Position numbers and translations under genes: made by a program. Positions 8,400 to 18,889 of a stretch of 64,000 nt of DNA are shown piece after piece. The notes under the pieces are model-generated. The model ran no database searches, had not been told where the DNA came from, and saw only the letters and a program-made list of their open reading frames with translations. Position 1 is the first letter of the stretch; each line of letters begins with the position of its first letter. The stretch is from Aquipseudomonas alcaligenes NBRC 14159 (GTDB lineage Bacteria > Pseudomonadota > Gammaproteobacteria > Pseudomonadales > Pseudomonadaceae), in NCBI RefSeq assembly GCF_000467105.1, contig NZ_BATI01000007.1, forward strand, positions 1 to 64,000, given 5' to 3'.

Positions 8400-9830
8400 A
8401 TGCTCAGCGAATTTCGTAATCGCCTGCGCCAGCAGGCTGCCGGGGACAGCGAACAGGCCCGGGAACAGGCCACCGAAGGGCAGCCTGGAGTCATGGCTTG
8501 GGAGCACTCCGCTCCTGCCGAGGTCTACGAGACCCGCACCCAGCTCAACCCGGTGGAGTGCGAGTGGCGGGAAAAGATCTATCAGCAACTGCTCAAGGTG
8601 ATGGACCTGTCGCTGCTCGATTCGCTCGAGCCCGCAGAGGCCGCCCGGCAGATCCGCGAGCTCTGCCAGCGCCTGCTGGACGAACATTCGGCGCCGGTCT
8701 CCACGCCCAGTCGCCAGCTGATCATCAAGCAGATCGGCGACGAGGTGCTGGGCCTCGGACCGTTGGAGCCGCTGCTGGCCGACCCCAGCGTTTCGGACAT
8801 CCTGGTCAACGGCCATGCCTCGGTCTACGTTGAGCGCTTCGGCAAGCTGCAGCGTACCGACGTGCGTTTTCGCGACGACCAGCATCTGCTCAACATCATC
8901 GACCGCATCGTCTCCAACCTGGGCCGGCGCATCGACGAATCCTCGCCGCTGGTGGACGCGCGCCTGAAGGATGGTTCGCGGGTCAACGCCATCATCCCGC
9001 CGCTGGCCATCGATGGGCCGAGCATGTCGATCCGGCGTTTCGCCGTGGACCTGCTCAATACCGACAGCCTGGTGCAGATGGGCACGCTCACGCCGGCCAT
9101 GGCGCTGATGATCAAGGCCATAGTGCGCGGCCGCCTGAATGTGCTGGTGTCGGGCGGTACCGGTACCGGCAAGACCACCATGCTCAACGTGCTGTCCAGC
9201 TTCATCCCGGACAACGAGCGCATCGTCACCATCGAGGACTCGGCTGAGCTGCAGCTGCAGCAGCCGCATGTGGTACGCCTGGAAACCCGGCCTCCGAACA
9301 TCGAGGGACGTGGCGAGGTGAACCAGCGCGAGCTGGTGCGCAACAGCCTGCGCATGCGCCCTGACCGCATCGTCATCGGCGAGGTGCGCGGTGCCGAGGC
9401 GCTGGACATGCTGACGGCGATGAACACCGGCCACGACGGCTCGCTGACCACCATCCATGCCAACACCCCGCGCGATGCCCTGGGGCGGATCGAGAACATG
9501 GTGTCGATGACCGGCGCGACTTTCCCGATCAAGGCGCTGCGCCAGCAGATCGCCTCGGCCATCGACGTGGTGATCCAGCTGGAGCGTCAGGAGGATGGCA
9601 AGCGCCGCCTGGTCAGCGTGCAGGAGATCAACGGCATGGAGGGCGAGATGATCACCATGACCGAGATCTTCACCTTCGAGCGCCGGGGTATCGGCGAGCA
9701 GGGCGAGGTGCTTGGCGACTACCGCCCCAGCGGCATGGTGCCGACCTTCCGCGAAACCCTGGCCAAGCGCGGCATCGAGTTGCCGCTCAGCCTGTTCCGC
9801 CCGGACTGGATGGAGGCACTGCAGCCATGA
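8400..9830 (+). CDS. tadA: Tad secretion ATPase TadA/CpaF
   Basis: The 476-residue hexameric ATPase that powers Flp pilus assembly (PulE/VirB11 superfamily). Walker A is GGTGTGKTT (252-260). The Asp-box region [21 protein letters not shown], the Walker B-like region [16 protein letters not shown] and the His-box [12 protein letters not shown] are all present and in order. It is a cytoplasmic partner of TadB and TadC, which follow immediately. The last codons overlap tadB as ATGA. Confidence 0.95.
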   Translation: MLSEFRNRLRQQAAGDSEQAREQATEGQPGVMAWEHSAPAEVYETRTQLNPVECEWREKIYQQLLKVMDLSLLDSLEPAEAARQIRELCQRLLDEHSAPVSTPSRQLIIKQIGDEVLGLGPLEPLLADPSVSDILVNGHASVYVERFGKLQRTDVRFRDDQHLLNIIDRIVSNLGRRIDESSPLVDARLKDGSRVNAIIPPLAIDGPSMSIRRFAVDLLNTDSLVQMGTLTPAMALMIKAIVRGRLNVLVSGGTGTGKTTMLNVLSSFIPDNERIVTIEDSAELQLQQPHVVRLETRPPNIEGRGEVNQRELVRNSLRMRPDRIVIGEVRGAEALDMLTAMNTGHDGSLTTIHANTPRDALGRIENMVSMTGATFPIKALRQQIASAIDVVIQLERQEDGKRRLVSVQEINGMEGEMITMTEIFTFERRGIGEQGEVLGDYRPSGMVPTFRETLAKRGIELPLSLFRPDWMEALQP

Positions 9831-10813
9831 GCCAGATACCCAGCGAGTACATCTTCGTCTTCCTCGGCATGGTCTTCGCTGCAGTATTCCTGCTCAGCCA
9901 GGGCGTGGTGGTGCCGGTGTTCGGCGAGGCCGGGCGCATGCGCAAGCGGATCCGTGGCCGGCTGCACCTGCTGGAGCGGGCCAACAGCCTGCCGAACATG
10001 CAGACGGTACTGCGGCAGAAATACCTCAAGCGGCTCTCGCCGCTGGAGGCGACCCTGGAGCAGATGCCACTGCTGGAGACCCTGGGGCAGCTGATCGAGC
10101 AGGCCGGGCATCACTACCGTGCCTACCGGGTGGTGCTGTTCGCCCTGTTGCTGGCTGGCGCCGTCGGGGCTGGCGTCTGGTTCATGCTCAAGCTCTGGTG
10201 GGCGGCGCTGATCCTGGGGGCGATGGCCTCCTGCATTCCCTTCCTGAAGATTTCCAGCGACCGCGGCAAGCGCTTCGCCGCCTTCGAGGAGGGCCTGCCG
10301 GATGCGCTGGACGCCATTTGCCGTGCGCTGCGCGCCGGCCACCCATTCGCCGAGGCGCTGCGCCTGGTGGCCGAGGAGCACAAGGGGCCGGTGGCCCAGG
10401 AGTTCGGCCTGACCTTCGCCGACATCAACTACGGCAATGATGTGCGCCGGGCCATGCTCGGGCTACTTGAGCGGGTGCCGAGCATGACGGTGATGATGCT
10501 GGTCACCTCGATCCTCATCCACCGCGAGACCGGCGGCAACCTGACCGAGGTGCTAGAGCGCATCAGCAGCGTGATCCGCGGGCGCTTTCGCTTTCAACGC
10601 AAGGTCAAGACGCTCTCTGCCGAGGGACGGATGTCCGCCTGGGTACTGGTCTCCGTCCCCTTCGTGCTGACCGGCCTGATCGCAGTCACCACGCCCAGCT
10701 ACATGCCGATGCTGATCAACGATCCCTTCGGTCGCGAGCTGATCGTCGCTGCATTCATCGCCATGTTGCTGGGCATCTTCTGGATTCGCCGGATCATTCG
10801 CATCGAGGTCTAG
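9827..10813 (+). CDS. tadB: Tad inner-membrane platform protein TadB
   Basis: A 328-residue inner-membrane protein of the GspF/T2SSF family. A transmembrane segment lies near the N-terminus, a pair of helices at about residues 100-145, the T2SSF core ([27 protein letters not shown]) in the middle, and two C-terminal helices. It starts with a 4-nt overlap with tadA, so the two are probably translated in a coupled way. TadB and TadC together form the platform on which TadA acts. Confidence 0.93.
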   Translation: MSQIPSEYIFVFLGMVFAAVFLLSQGVVVPVFGEAGRMRKRIRGRLHLLERANSLPNMQTVLRQKYLKRLSPLEATLEQMPLLETLGQLIEQAGHHYRAYRVVLFALLLAGAVGAGVWFMLKLWWAALILGAMASCIPFLKISSDRGKRFAAFEEGLPDALDAICRALRAGHPFAEALRLVAEEHKGPVAQEFGLTFADINYGNDVRRAMLGLLERVPSMTVMMLVTSILIHRETGGNLTEVLERISSVIRGRFRFQRKVKTLSAEGRMSAWVLVSVPFVLTGLIAVTTPSYMPMLINDPFGRELIVAAFIAMLLGIFWIRRIIRIEV

Positions 10814-10815
10814 TC

Positions 10816-11784
10816 ATGGACTATCTGCTGGGGCTGATAAACCGTGTGGTGGGCAACGAGGAGCTGGCCAGGCTGCTGTTTGTGGCTGCGATCGGGCTCA
10901 GCGTGGTGTTGCTGGTCGCTACGGTGTTGATGCTGCTGACCGGGCTGCAGGATCCGGTGCAGCGCCGTCTCAGCCTGATCAAGCGGGGCCACACCGGAGC
11001 AGCTGCCAGTTATGGCACGCCGAACGGCCTGCAGCTGTTGCTGGAGCAGGTCGGCCAGCGCTTCGTCAGTAGCGAAAAGCGTGAGCGCTCGCCGATGCGC
11101 AGCCTGCTGATCCATGCCGGTTACAGGTCTCCCTCGGCCGTGCAGGTGTACTGGGCAATCCGCCTGTTGCTGCCGATGCTGTTATTGGGTGGCACGCTGC
11201 TGGCGATGCCCTTTGTTCCCAAGCTCTCCTCGAACATGGCCATTCTATGGGTTGCTGCCTCGGTGGGTGTCGGCTGGTTGTTGCCGGCGATCTATGTCGA
11301 TAAACGCAAGGAGGCGCGCACGCACAGGTTGCGTGTCGCGTTTCCCGATGCGCTGGACCTGATGGTGGTCTGTGTCGAGTCGGGCTTGGCCCTGCCGCAA
11401 GCCATGGAGCGGGTAGCCGAGGAGATGTTCGTCAGCCAGCCGCTGCTGGCCGAGGAACTGGCGCTGGTGAACAGCGAGATACGCGCCGGTATTCCGAGTA
11501 CCCAGGCGCTCAAGCACCTGGCCGAGCGTACCGGCCTGGAGGATGTGCAAGGGCTGGTCAGCCTGCTCGGGCAGAGCATCCGCTTCGGCTCCAGTGTCGC
11601 CGATACGCTTCGCGTCTATTCGGAGGAGTTTCGTGACCGGAGGAGCCAGGCCGCCGAGGAGCAGGCGGCGAAGGTGGGAACCAAGCTGATGTTCCCGCTG
11701 ACCTTCTGCCTCTGGCCGAGCTTCTTTCTAGTCGCAATAGGCCCCGTGATCGTCGGGATACTCAGAACTTTCGGGAAGCTATGA
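10816..11784 (+). CDS. tadC: Tad inner-membrane platform protein TadC
   Basis: A 322-residue T2SSF-family membrane protein, the second platform subunit. Hydrophobic segments occur at about residues 15-42 and 110-155, the core is FPDALDLMVVCVESGLALPQAMERVAEE, and a C-terminal helix follows. The gene starts two bases after tadB, and tadD begins one base after its stop. The arrangement tadABCD is the standard one for Flp pilus loci. Confidence 0.93.
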   Translation: MDYLLGLINRVVGNEELARLLFVAAIGLSVVLLVATVLMLLTGLQDPVQRRLSLIKRGHTGAAASYGTPNGLQLLLEQVGQRFVSSEKRERSPMRSLLIHAGYRSPSAVQVYWAIRLLLPMLLLGGTLLAMPFVPKLSSNMAILWVAASVGVGWLLPAIYVDKRKEARTHRLRVAFPDALDLMVVCVESGLALPQAMERVAEEMFVSQPLLAEELALVNSEIRAGIPSTQALKHLAERTGLEDVQGLVSLLGQSIRFGSSVADTLRVYSEEFRDRRSQAAEEQAAKVGTKLMFPLTFCLWPSFFLVAIGPVIVGILRTFGKL

Positions 11785-11785
11785 C

Positions 11786-12817
11786 ATGAACAGGAACGCT
11801 CTTGTTTTGCTGTTGCCGTTGGTATTGGCCGGCTGCCAGACCACAGGGCCGGTGCTTGGCGGGTTTCAGCCGAAATCCGTCTACGGTGGCAAGGATTCCG
11901 TCCTGTACCAGGTACAGGAGCAGGCCGACTCGCCCGATCAGGCTATGCGCATGGGTGAAGCGGCCTATCGCGGGGGCGCGCTGGACCAGGCGCTGTACCA
12001 GTATCTGCGTGTCCTGGAGTTGGACCCCGGACGCTATGAGGCGCTGGTGTGGATCGGGCGCATTCACCGCGAGCGCGGTAACAATCATCTGGCCGAGCTG
12101 GCCTTCACCGATGTGCTGCAGAGCCAGCCGGAGAACCCTCAGGCACTTGCAGAGATGGGTTTGCTGCAACTGGCCATGCGCCGCCCCGACAGCGCGCGTG
12201 AGCTACTTGGCAAAGCCATGGCAGCTGACCAGCAGCGTCTGGGGGGCGCTGGCGAGAGTTTGAGGGTGGATAGCGCTTCGCCACTCAAGGTGTACAACGG
12301 GCTGGGCGTGTTGGCAGACCTGAACAACGATTTCGAGCGCGCTTCACAGTTTTACGCACTGGCCCAGCAGATCGACCCGCGCTCGGCGCTGGTAGCCAAC
12401 AGCCAGGCCTACTCCTTTTATCTGGCCGGCAAATGGCATGAAGCGGAGATGCAGTACCGTCGCGGCATCAGCTTCGATAGCCGCTATGAGCCATTGTGGC
12501 GTAACTATGGCCTGCTACTGGCTCGTACGGGTCGATACGAGGAGGCCCTGTCGGCCTTCGAGCAGGTCGAGGGGCGCGCCGAGGCGAGTAATGATGTGGG
12601 TTATATCTGCCTGATCGAAGGCAAACTGGACGTAGCCGAGCAGTTCTTTCGCAGTGCTATCGACCAATCGCCGGCACACTTCGAGATGGCCTGGGAGAAC
12701 CTGCGGCGCGTGGAGCAGATCCGTCGGTTGCGTCAGGAGGGGGTAGGGCGGGAAGACTCCGCAGCTGTCGAAGCCTTCGCCGTAGTGCCCAGCGGGAAGC
12801 TGCAGGCCTCGCCCTGA
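11786..12817 (+). CDS. tadD: TPR lipoprotein TadD
   Basis: A 343-residue lipoprotein. The lipobox LAGC places the acylated Cys at residue 17, and several tetratricopeptide repeats follow (for example AAYRGGALDQALYQYLRVLELDPGRYEALVWIGRIH). In Tad systems TadD acts like a pilotin or assembly factor at the outer membrane. It is the last gene of the operon; the HU-like gene converges on it 15 bp downstream. I see no strong rho-independent terminator in the short gap. Confidence 0.9.
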   Translation: MNRNALVLLLPLVLAGCQTTGPVLGGFQPKSVYGGKDSVLYQVQEQADSPDQAMRMGEAAYRGGALDQALYQYLRVLELDPGRYEALVWIGRIHRERGNNHLAELAFTDVLQSQPENPQALAEMGLLQLAMRRPDSARELLGKAMAADQQRLGGAGESLRVDSASPLKVYNGLGVLADLNNDFERASQFYALAQQIDPRSALVANSQAYSFYLAGKWHEAEMQYRRGISFDSRYEPLWRNYGLLLARTGRYEEALSAFEQVEGRAEASNDVGYICLIEGKLDVAEQFFRSAIDQSPAHFEMAWENLRRVEQIRRLRQEGVGREDSAAVEAFAVVPSGKLQASP

Positions 12818-12832
12818 AAAGCCCTGTGTTTG

Positions 12833-13117
12833 TCAGGCCTGATTGAGGCCGTCAGTCAGTGCCTTTGCCGGCACCAGTTTGACTGCTTTCTTCGCCGCGA
12901 TCTGGATCGCCTTGCCGGTGGCCGGGTTGCGGCCGGTACGGGCCGGGCGTTCGTTGACCTTGAGCTTGCCGATGCCCGGCAGGCTGATCTCGCCATCGTT
13001 CTCCAGGGCATCGGCAACGATTTCACCGAGCTGGTCGAGCAGGGCGCGCACGTCGCTCTTCTGCAGGTCGCAGGCTTCGGCGAGGTCGGAAATCAGCTGG
13101 TCTTTGGTGATGGCCAT
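12833..13117 (-). CDS. HU-family DNA-binding protein
   Basis: A 94-residue HU/IHF-type protein beginning MAITKDQLISDLAEA. It has the dimerisation helices and a DNA-binding arm with ARTGRNPATGK, the position of the HU family RNPATG-like motif. The C-terminus is richer in Lys and Ala than canonical HupB. I preferred ATG 13117 to an upstream in-frame start at 13150 because it matches the normal HU N-terminus. It is probably a secondary nucleoid protein. It stands alone and converges on tadD. Confidence 0.85.
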   Translation of the reverse strand: MAITKDQLISDLAEACDLQKSDVRALLDQLGEIVADALENDGEISLPGIGKLKVNERPARTGRNPATGKAIQIAAKKAVKLVPAKALTDGLNQA

Positions 13118-13183
13118 GGGGCGCTCCGGTCGGTGTGTGTGGGCGGGCAAGCTAGCACAAAACGCCGTAACTCTCTGCGTCTG

Positions 13184-13732
13184 TCATTCGATGCACAGGC
13201 GGACCTGTCGCTGCTGCTGGTCGAGGCATTCGCGCGGCGCCGACTGCGTGTCGAGAAAGAGCGTGAGCAGGTAGAGCGCGAGACTGCAGAACAGCACCAG
13301 CGCAATGAGCAAGCTCGCGCGCAGAGGGTTGGGAAGCGGCGGGGCTCTCAGCAGCAGGGGCGATGTCAGCAGGAGGCTGGCTACCCCCAGGCTCCACAAC
13401 TCGTCACGGCTCGGCGACAGGAGTAGCTGCCCATGTCGATCATCCGGATACAGCAGCCACTGGACGATGGCCGCCATGGCCATGGCGCAGCCCATACTCA
13501 GGCCTGCAGGGCGTACGAAACGCAGGCCGGCCAGCCAGGCCAGAGCGAGCAGCGTCCAGGCCAGCAGCAACAGATAAAGGCCATATTCGCCTCCCATGCC
13601 GCCCAGCAATGTGCCGCCGTTGTCGCGTACCGGCAGGCGCAGGGCGCCGCCCAGCATAGCCAGGCCGGCTGCCGTCGACAGGCATATCAGGCTGGTTAGA
13701 TTGCCGAGCCCGCGAGTCAGTGATGAAGGCAT
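13184..13732 (-). CDS. Hypothetical inner-membrane protein
   Basis: A 182-residue protein with about five hydrophobic segments: residues 12-32, 48-66, 76-93, 113-127 and 138-160. The C-terminal tail is short, polar and ends in Cys. No family or catalytic motif is recognised. The start at 13732 is supported by AAAGGAT just upstream on the minus strand. Its neighbours, an HU-like gene and a chemoreceptor, give no functional clue. Confidence 0.6.
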   Translation of the reverse strand: MPSSLTRGLGNLTSLICLSTAAGLAMLGGALRLPVRDNGGTLLGGMGGEYGLYLLLLAWTLLALAWLAGLRFVRPAGLSMGCAMAMAAIVQWLLYPDDRHGQLLLSPSRDELWSLGVASLLLTSPLLLRAPPLPNPLRASLLIALVLFCSLALYLLTLFLDTQSAPRECLDQQQRQVRLCIE

Positions 13733-13884
13733 TGCGATCCTTTAATCGGAAAGGGGGGCAGATTAGAGCACTGTTGGGCTCTCGCTGGCGCCAAGGTGTT
13801 CGCAAGATGACCTGACTCCCCAGTTGCCCGGCGCTGGCTATGCTTAGTGCAAACAACAACATTGGTAATGTGTGGAGTCCCATC

Positions 13885-15519
13885 ATGTTGCGTCTATTTG
13901 CCGACCTCGGTTTTCGCTGGAAGATTGCCCTGCCAATCCTGCTGCTTGCTGGTCTGCTGGTGCTCATCGGCAGCCTCGGCGTCCAGGGTATCGGTCAGGT
14001 GGCCGACTCCAGCACTCGCCTGACCAATCGCTATCTGCCGGCTATCAGCCTGCTGTTGAACGCGGATCGGGACCTCTACCAGGCCTTCGTGGCCGAGCGC
14101 AGCCTGCTCGACGAAGCGGCTGGCGAGTTTGCCCAGAGCCTGCGCGACTCCCATGCGGAGAACCTGCAGCAGGCCTACGAGCGCGTGCACAAGTATGCCG
14201 ATATGCAGCCGGGTGCCGAGGCCAAGGCCCTGGTGGCCAAGTTCGACGCAGGCTTTGCGCAATGGAAGAGCACCTCCGACAAGGTGCTGGCGCTGACTGA
14301 ATCGGACCCCGCTGCAGCGTCTGCGCTCAGTTATGGCGACAGCGAGGCGCAGTTCGAGGCGATGCGCGATGCCATCGACAAGCTCGGTGAGATGGAGGAC
14401 AACGAAGCCAATGCCGAAGGCAAGGCAGCTATGGCCCTAGGTGAGGAGCGCAGCTGACAACAGGGGCTGATCATCGCCATCGGCTTGCTGATCTGTACCG
14501 TGCTGGTACTGGGCTTCCCGCTGCTGGTGACCCGCCCCCTGCACAATCTGCTGAACCGCATCGAGCAGATCGCCGAGGGTGATGGCGATCTGCGCGTGCG
14601 CCTGGAAGTGCTTTCGCGCGACGAGCTGGGCAAGCTCAGCGACGCCTTCAATCGTTTCCTCGACAAGCTGCAGCCGTTGATTCGCGAGGTTGGTCGGGTG
14701 ACGGGCGAAGTCGCCGAATCGGCGCAGACGTTGGCCGGCATGGCGGCGGCCAACGACCGACTTATCACCAGTGAGCATGCGGCGGTCGACCAGGTCAGCA
14801 CCGCCGCCACCGAGATGAGCGCAGCCGTGCACGAGGTGGCGCGCAATGCGCAGAACGCCGCCGATGCGGCGCGCAGTGCCGAGGTGCAGTCGCGTGAGGG
14901 CGCCGAGGTGGTAGGGGCTACCATCCATGCCATCCGCCAGCTGGCCCATGAGGTGGAGAGTGCCTCCGACACCATCCAGACCCTGGAGCAGGAAACGGCC
15001 AACATCGGTGCCGTTCTGGCGGTGATCAAGGGGATCGCCGAGCAGACCAACCTGCTGGCACTTAACGCTGCCATCGAAGCAGCGCGCGCCGGCGAGCAGG
15101 GGCGCGGCTTTGCCGTGGTGGCCGACGAGGTGCGGGCGCTGGCCGCGCGCACCCAGGATTCCACCAAGGACATCCAGCAGATGATCGAGCGCCTGCAGGG
15201 TGGCGTGCAGAATGCGGTCAAGGCCATGCATGTCGGCAGCGAAAAAGCGCGCTTCAGCGTCGAGCGGGCTGCCGGCGTGGACGGCGCGCTGTCTGCCACC
15301 GGTGACTCGGTGGCACGGATCAACGATATGGCCGCGCAGATCGCCACCGCCTGCGAGGAGCAGAGCAGCGTGACCGAGGAGATCGCACGCAACATCAGCG
15401 ACATCCGCGACCTCTCCAACGAGGCGGCCCAGACCTCCGAACAAAGCACTCAGGCCAGTGCCCGCCTGTCCGAGCTGTCGCATGGCCTGGCCCAGCTGGT
15501 GGGCCGTTTCCGTGTGTAA
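13885..15519 (+). pseudogene. Methyl-accepting chemotaxis protein interrupted by an in-frame TGA
   Basis: ATG 13885 opens a typical chemoreceptor. TM1 lies at residues 10-32 and a four-helix-bundle type periplasmic region follows. At codon 191 (14455-14457) there is an in-frame TGA, immediately before TM2 ([19 protein letters not shown]). The same frame then continues with HAMP and a complete signalling domain ([33 protein letters not shown]) to 15519. No base is inserted or deleted, so this is a single nonsense change, perhaps from TGG or CGA. Downstream, the nearest alternative start is a TTG at 14485 inside TM2. Alternatives are a sequencing error or UGA readthrough. As written, the receptor should be non-functional. 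Confidence 0.75.
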
Positions 15520-15532
15520 GTGATTGAAGCGG

Positions 15533-15560
15533 TTGTAACTTCCCGGTTTACCAGTACAAT
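15533..15560 (+). promoter_or_regulatory. Sigma-70 promoter of the SRP RNA gene
   Basis: TTGTAA (15533-15538) and TACAAT (15555-15560) are separated by 16 bp, close to the consensus -35 and -10. Transcription would start near 15567, about 25 nt before the mature 4.5S RNA end. The promoter lies directly after the chemoreceptor stop codon. Confidence 0.6.
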
Positions 15561-15566
15561 GGCGCG

Positions 15567-15584
15567 GCCCGTCGTTCGACGGGC
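15567..15584 (+). other. Hairpin at the 5' end of the SRP RNA precursor
   Basis: GCCCGT (15567-15572) pairs with ACGGGC (15579-15584), and the intervening CGTTCG can extend the stem. The stem starts where transcription from the ffs promoter is predicted to begin. It may be a removed 5' leader of the RNA precursor, or a weak terminator for the upstream chemoreceptor gene (TTCGTT follows it). The sequence alone does not separate the two. Confidence 0.4.
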
Positions 15585-15592
15585 TTCGTTAT

Positions 15593-15702
15593 GGTGGTCC
15601 CATCGGTCCCCCCGCAACGATTACCCGTCAACCTGGTCAGGTCCGGAAGGAAGCAGCCATAGCGGGAACATCGTGTGCCGGGGTGTGGCTGGTGGGGCCG
15701 CC
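15593..15702 (+). ncRNA. ffs: 4.5S signal recognition particle RNA
   Basis: The universally conserved SRP domain IV region is present: GGTCAGGTCCGGAAGGAAGC begins at 15637 and is followed by AGCC. Downstream lies the partner strand with GTGTGCCGGGGTGTGGCTGG. The ends GGTGGTCCC (15593-15601) and GGGGCCGCC (15694-15702) pair to close the long hairpin, giving about 110 nt. The RNA binds Ffh and targets membrane proteins to FtsY and SecYEG. The exact ends are inferred from the pairing. Confidence 0.93.
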
Positions 15703-15817
15703 TCCAAATCTCCATGAATGCCGACGATCCTTGCCTTGGTCACCCAGGTGATCCAAAAGGTGATCCATCGCTGCGCTTCTGCAAATCAGTGCTGTCCTCT
15801 ACCGCTCCTTCTCGGGC

Positions 15818-18800
15818 TTAGCGGAAATCCCGGCTGCGTACATCCAGGCCCTCGAGCAGTGGCGTGAGGTCGTGCAGGCGCCCGGCGATGACGTGGCGTA
15901 CGCCGCTCTTTTCTTCCAGATGGCCGTCCACCTGCATCAGTTGTGCGCTGACCAGCACCCGGCGCTGACGCTCGGCCAGTTCGTGGCGGACCACTACGTT
16001 GACCATGCCATGTTCGTCCTCGAGTGTGACGAAGGTGATGCCGCTGGCGGTCTGCGGACGCTGACGGCCTCTGACCAGGCCGGCGATCTTGACCAGGCGG
16101 CCGTTGCCGATCTGCAGCAGCTCCGCCGCGCTGCGGCAGCGGCGTGACTGCAGCTCCGCGCGCAGCAGGCTGAGCGGGTGCGGGCCGAGTGTCGTGCCGC
16201 TGGTGGCGTAGTCGCCGAGTACATCTTCGCCGATGCTGGGCGCTGGCAGCTGCACGGCGATTTCGGCCTCCGCTGGCAGGCTCGCGAACAGTGGCGCCTG
16301 TTCCTCCACGCCGGCTACCGCCCAGCGCGCCTGGTGGCGGTTGCCGGCCAGGCCCTGCAGGGCTCCGGCATCTGCGAGCAGGGCGCGGCAGCGCGAATCC
16401 AGGCCGGCGCGCAGGCACAGGTCGGCGATATCGGAGAAGGGCTGCTGCTGCCGTGCAGCCATCAGGCGCTGCATATCTGCCTGGTGCAGCCCGCGGATCA
16501 GGCGCAGACCCAGGCGGATGGCGGGTTGTGCTCCCGCGGCTGGCTCCAGGCTGCAGTCCCAGGTGCTGTGCCGCACATCCAGCGGGCGCACTTCGACAGC
16601 ATGGCGGCGAGCGTCCTGCAGCAGCTGGTCGGGGCTGTAGAAACCCATCGGCCAGCTGTTGATCAGGGCGCAGGCGAAGGCGGCGGGCTCATGGCACTTC
16701 AACCAGCTGCTGGCGTAAGTCAGCAGGGCGAAGCTGGCGGCATGTGATTCGGGGAAACCGTAGTCGCCGAAGCCCTTGATCTGCTCGAAGATGCGCGCGG
16801 CAAACTCGGGGCTGTAGCCACGTTCCAGCATGCCCTGGGTGAGTTTTTGCCGGTGCGGCTCCAGGCCGCCGCGGCGCTTCCACGCGGCCATGCAGCGGCG
16901 CAGGTCGTCCGCTTCGCCTGGCGTGTAGCCGGCGGCAACCACCGCCAGCTCCATGACCTGTTCCTGAAACAGGGGAATGCCCAGGGTGCGCTCGAATACG
17001 GGCTTGAGTTCAGCGCTGGGGTAGGTGACCGCTTCTTCATGATTGCGGCGTCGCAGATAGGGATGAACCATGTCGCCCTGGATCGGGCCGGGGCGGACGA
17101 TGGCTACCTCGATGACCAGGTCGTAGTAACACTGCGGGCGCAGGCGCGGCAGCATGGCCATCTGTGCGCGTGATTCGATCTGGAACACGCCGATGGTGTC
17201 GGCGCGGCTGATCATCTGGTAGGTGGCCCGGTCTTCCTGGGGTAGCGTCGCCAGGGTCCAGCGCTGGCCGCGGTAGTGGGCGATCAGGTCGAAGCAGCGG
17301 CGCAGGGCGGTGAGCATGCCCAGAGCCAGCACATCGACCTTGAGCAGGCCGACTTCGTCCAGGTCGTCCTTGTCCCACTGGATCACCGTGCGCTCGGCCA
17401 TGGCGGCGTTCTCCACCGGCACCAGCTCGCACAGCGGCTGCTCGGAGATGACGAAGCCGCCGGGGTGCTGCGACAGGTGGCGGGGAAAGCCGATCAGCGC
17501 CTCGGTCAGCGCCAGGACCCGACGCAGCGCGGGGCTGTCCGGGTCGAAGCCGGCCTCGCGCAGGCGCTCGGGCGGTGGCAAGCGATCGGTCCAGCGGCCA
17601 CAGCAGTCGGCCAGGGCACCTTGCTGCTGCGCCGGCAGGCCGAGGGCTTTGGCCACGTCACGGATGGCGCCGGCGCCATGATAGGTGTTGACCACGGCGG
17701 TGAGGGCAGCGCGGTCGCGGCCATAGCGGCGGAACACGTACTGGATGACCTCCTCGCGGCGCTCGTGCTCGAAATCCACGTCGATGTCCGGCGGCTCGTT
17801 GCGCTCGCGCGACAGGAAGCGCTCGAACAGCAGGTTGCTGCGACTGGGGTCGAGCTCGGTGATGCCGAGCACGAAGCACACCGCCGAGTTGGCCGCAGAA
17901 CCCCGGCCCTGGCAGAGGATGTGCTGGCTACGGGCGTAGGCGACGATGTCGTGCACGGTGAGGAAGTAGCTCTCGTAGCCCAGTTCGGCGATCAGCTGCA
18001 GCTCTTTCTCCAGCTGATCGCGCACCTTCTGTGTCGCTCCATCCGGCCAGCGCTTGCGCATGCCTTGCTCGACCAGGTGGCGCAGCCAGCTGGTCGGCGT
18101 CTCGCCCTTGGGCACCACTTCATGCGGGTACTGGTAGCGCAGTTCGCTCAGGTCGAAATGGCAGCGCTCGGCGATCTGCAGGCTTTCTTCGAGCAGCTGC
18201 GGCGGGTACAGCGTGCACAGCTCCGCCACAGTACGCAGATGGCGCTCGCCGTTGCTGAATAGATGCTGGCCGGCCTCGGCCACGCACAGGTGATGGCGGA
18301 TGGCGGTCATGCAGTCCTGCAGGGCGCGGCGGCCACGGGCGTGCATATGCACATCGCCGCAGGCCACGGCGGGAATGCCGGTTTGCTCGGCCAGTGCCAG
18401 TAACTCGGCCAGGCGCCCGGCATCGTCCGGGCCGCGGTGTAGCTCCACGCCCAGCCACAGGCGCTGGGGGAGCAGCGTGTGCAGCCAGCGGCCGTCCTGT
18501 GCGTTCCGTTGCTCGGGCAGCCACAGCGCCAGCAGGCCCTCCAGCGGCGCCGACAGGTCCTCGCGCAGCAGGCGATAGCTGCCCTTGTCGGCACGCCGGC
18601 GGGCGCGGGTGATCAGCTGGCACAGGCGCTGGTAACCGGCCAGGTTCTCCACCAGCAGAACCAGCTTGGGGCCGTTGTCGATGCGCAGCTCGCAGCCGAC
18701 GATCAGCGGCAAACCGCTTTCCTTGGCCGCCTGCCAGGCGCGCACGATGCCGGCCAGGCTGCATTCGTCGGTGATCGCCAGGGCGCGGTAGCCCAGGCGC

Positions 18801-18889
18801 CGGGCGCGCTCGAACAGCTCCTGGGCGCTGGAGGCACCGCGCTGGAAGCTGAAGTTGGACAGGCAGTGCAGCTCGGCATAAGCGCTCAT
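15818..18889 (-). CDS. dnaE2: Error-prone DNA polymerase III alpha subunit DnaE2/ImuC
   Basis: A 1023-residue C-family polymerase for mutagenic translesion synthesis. An N-terminal PHP domain begins [17 protein letters not shown]. The polymerase core carries catalytic aspartates in [15 protein letters not shown] and the conserved [11 protein letters not shown]-terminal OB fold ([18 protein letters not shown]) ends the protein. The length matches DnaE2 and is shorter than replicative DnaE. The start at 18889 makes an ATGA overlap with imuB; the frame is open further upstream only because of GC bias. It is the last gene of the imuA-imuB-dnaE2 operon and should be SOS-induced with it. Confidence 0.93.
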   Translation of the reverse strand: MSAYAELHCLSNFSFQRGASSAQELFERARRLGYRALAITDECSLAGIVRAWQAAKESGLPLIVGCELRIDNGPKLVLLVENLAGYQRLCQLITRARRRADKGSYRLLREDLSAPLEGLLALWLPEQRNAQDGRWLHTLLPQRLWLGVELHRGPDDAGRLAELLALAEQTGIPAVACGDVHMHARGRRALQDCMTAIRHHLCVAEAGQHLFSNGERHLRTVAELCTLYPPQLLEESLQIAERCHFDLSELRYQYPHEVVPKGETPTSWLRHLVEQGMRKRWPDGATQKVRDQLEKELQLIAELGYESYFLTVHDIVAYARSQHILCQGRGSAANSAVCFVLGITELDPSRSNLLFERFLSRERNEPPDIDVDFEHERREEVIQYVFRRYGRDRAALTAVVNTYHGAGAIRDVAKALGLPAQQQGALADCCGRWTDRLPPPERLREAGFDPDSPALRRVLALTEALIGFPRHLSQHPGGFVISEQPLCELVPVENAAMAERTVIQWDKDDLDEVGLLKVDVLALGMLTALRRCFDLIAHYRGQRWTLATLPQEDRATYQMISRADTIGVFQIESRAQMAMLPRLRPQCYYDLVIEVAIVRPGPIQGDMVHPYLRRRNHEEAVTYPSAELKPVFERTLGIPLFQEQVMELAVVAAGYTPGEADDLRRCMAAWKRRGGLEPHRQKLTQGMLERGYSPEFAARIFEQIKGFGDYGFPESHAASFALLTYASSWLKCHEPAAFACALINSWPMGFYSPDQLLQDARRHAVEVRPLDVRHSTWDCSLEPAAGAQPAIRLGLRLIRGLHQADMQRLMAARQQQPFSDIADLCLRAGLDSRCRALLADAGALQGLAGNRHQARWAVAGVEEQAPLFASLPAEAEIAVQLPAPSIGEDVLGDYATSGTTLGPHPLSLLRAELQSRRCRSAAELLQIGNGRLVKIAGLVRGRQRPQTASGITFVTLEDEHGMVNVVVRHELAERQRRVLVSAQLMQVDGHLEEKSGVRHVIAGRLHDLTPLLEGLDVRSRDFR

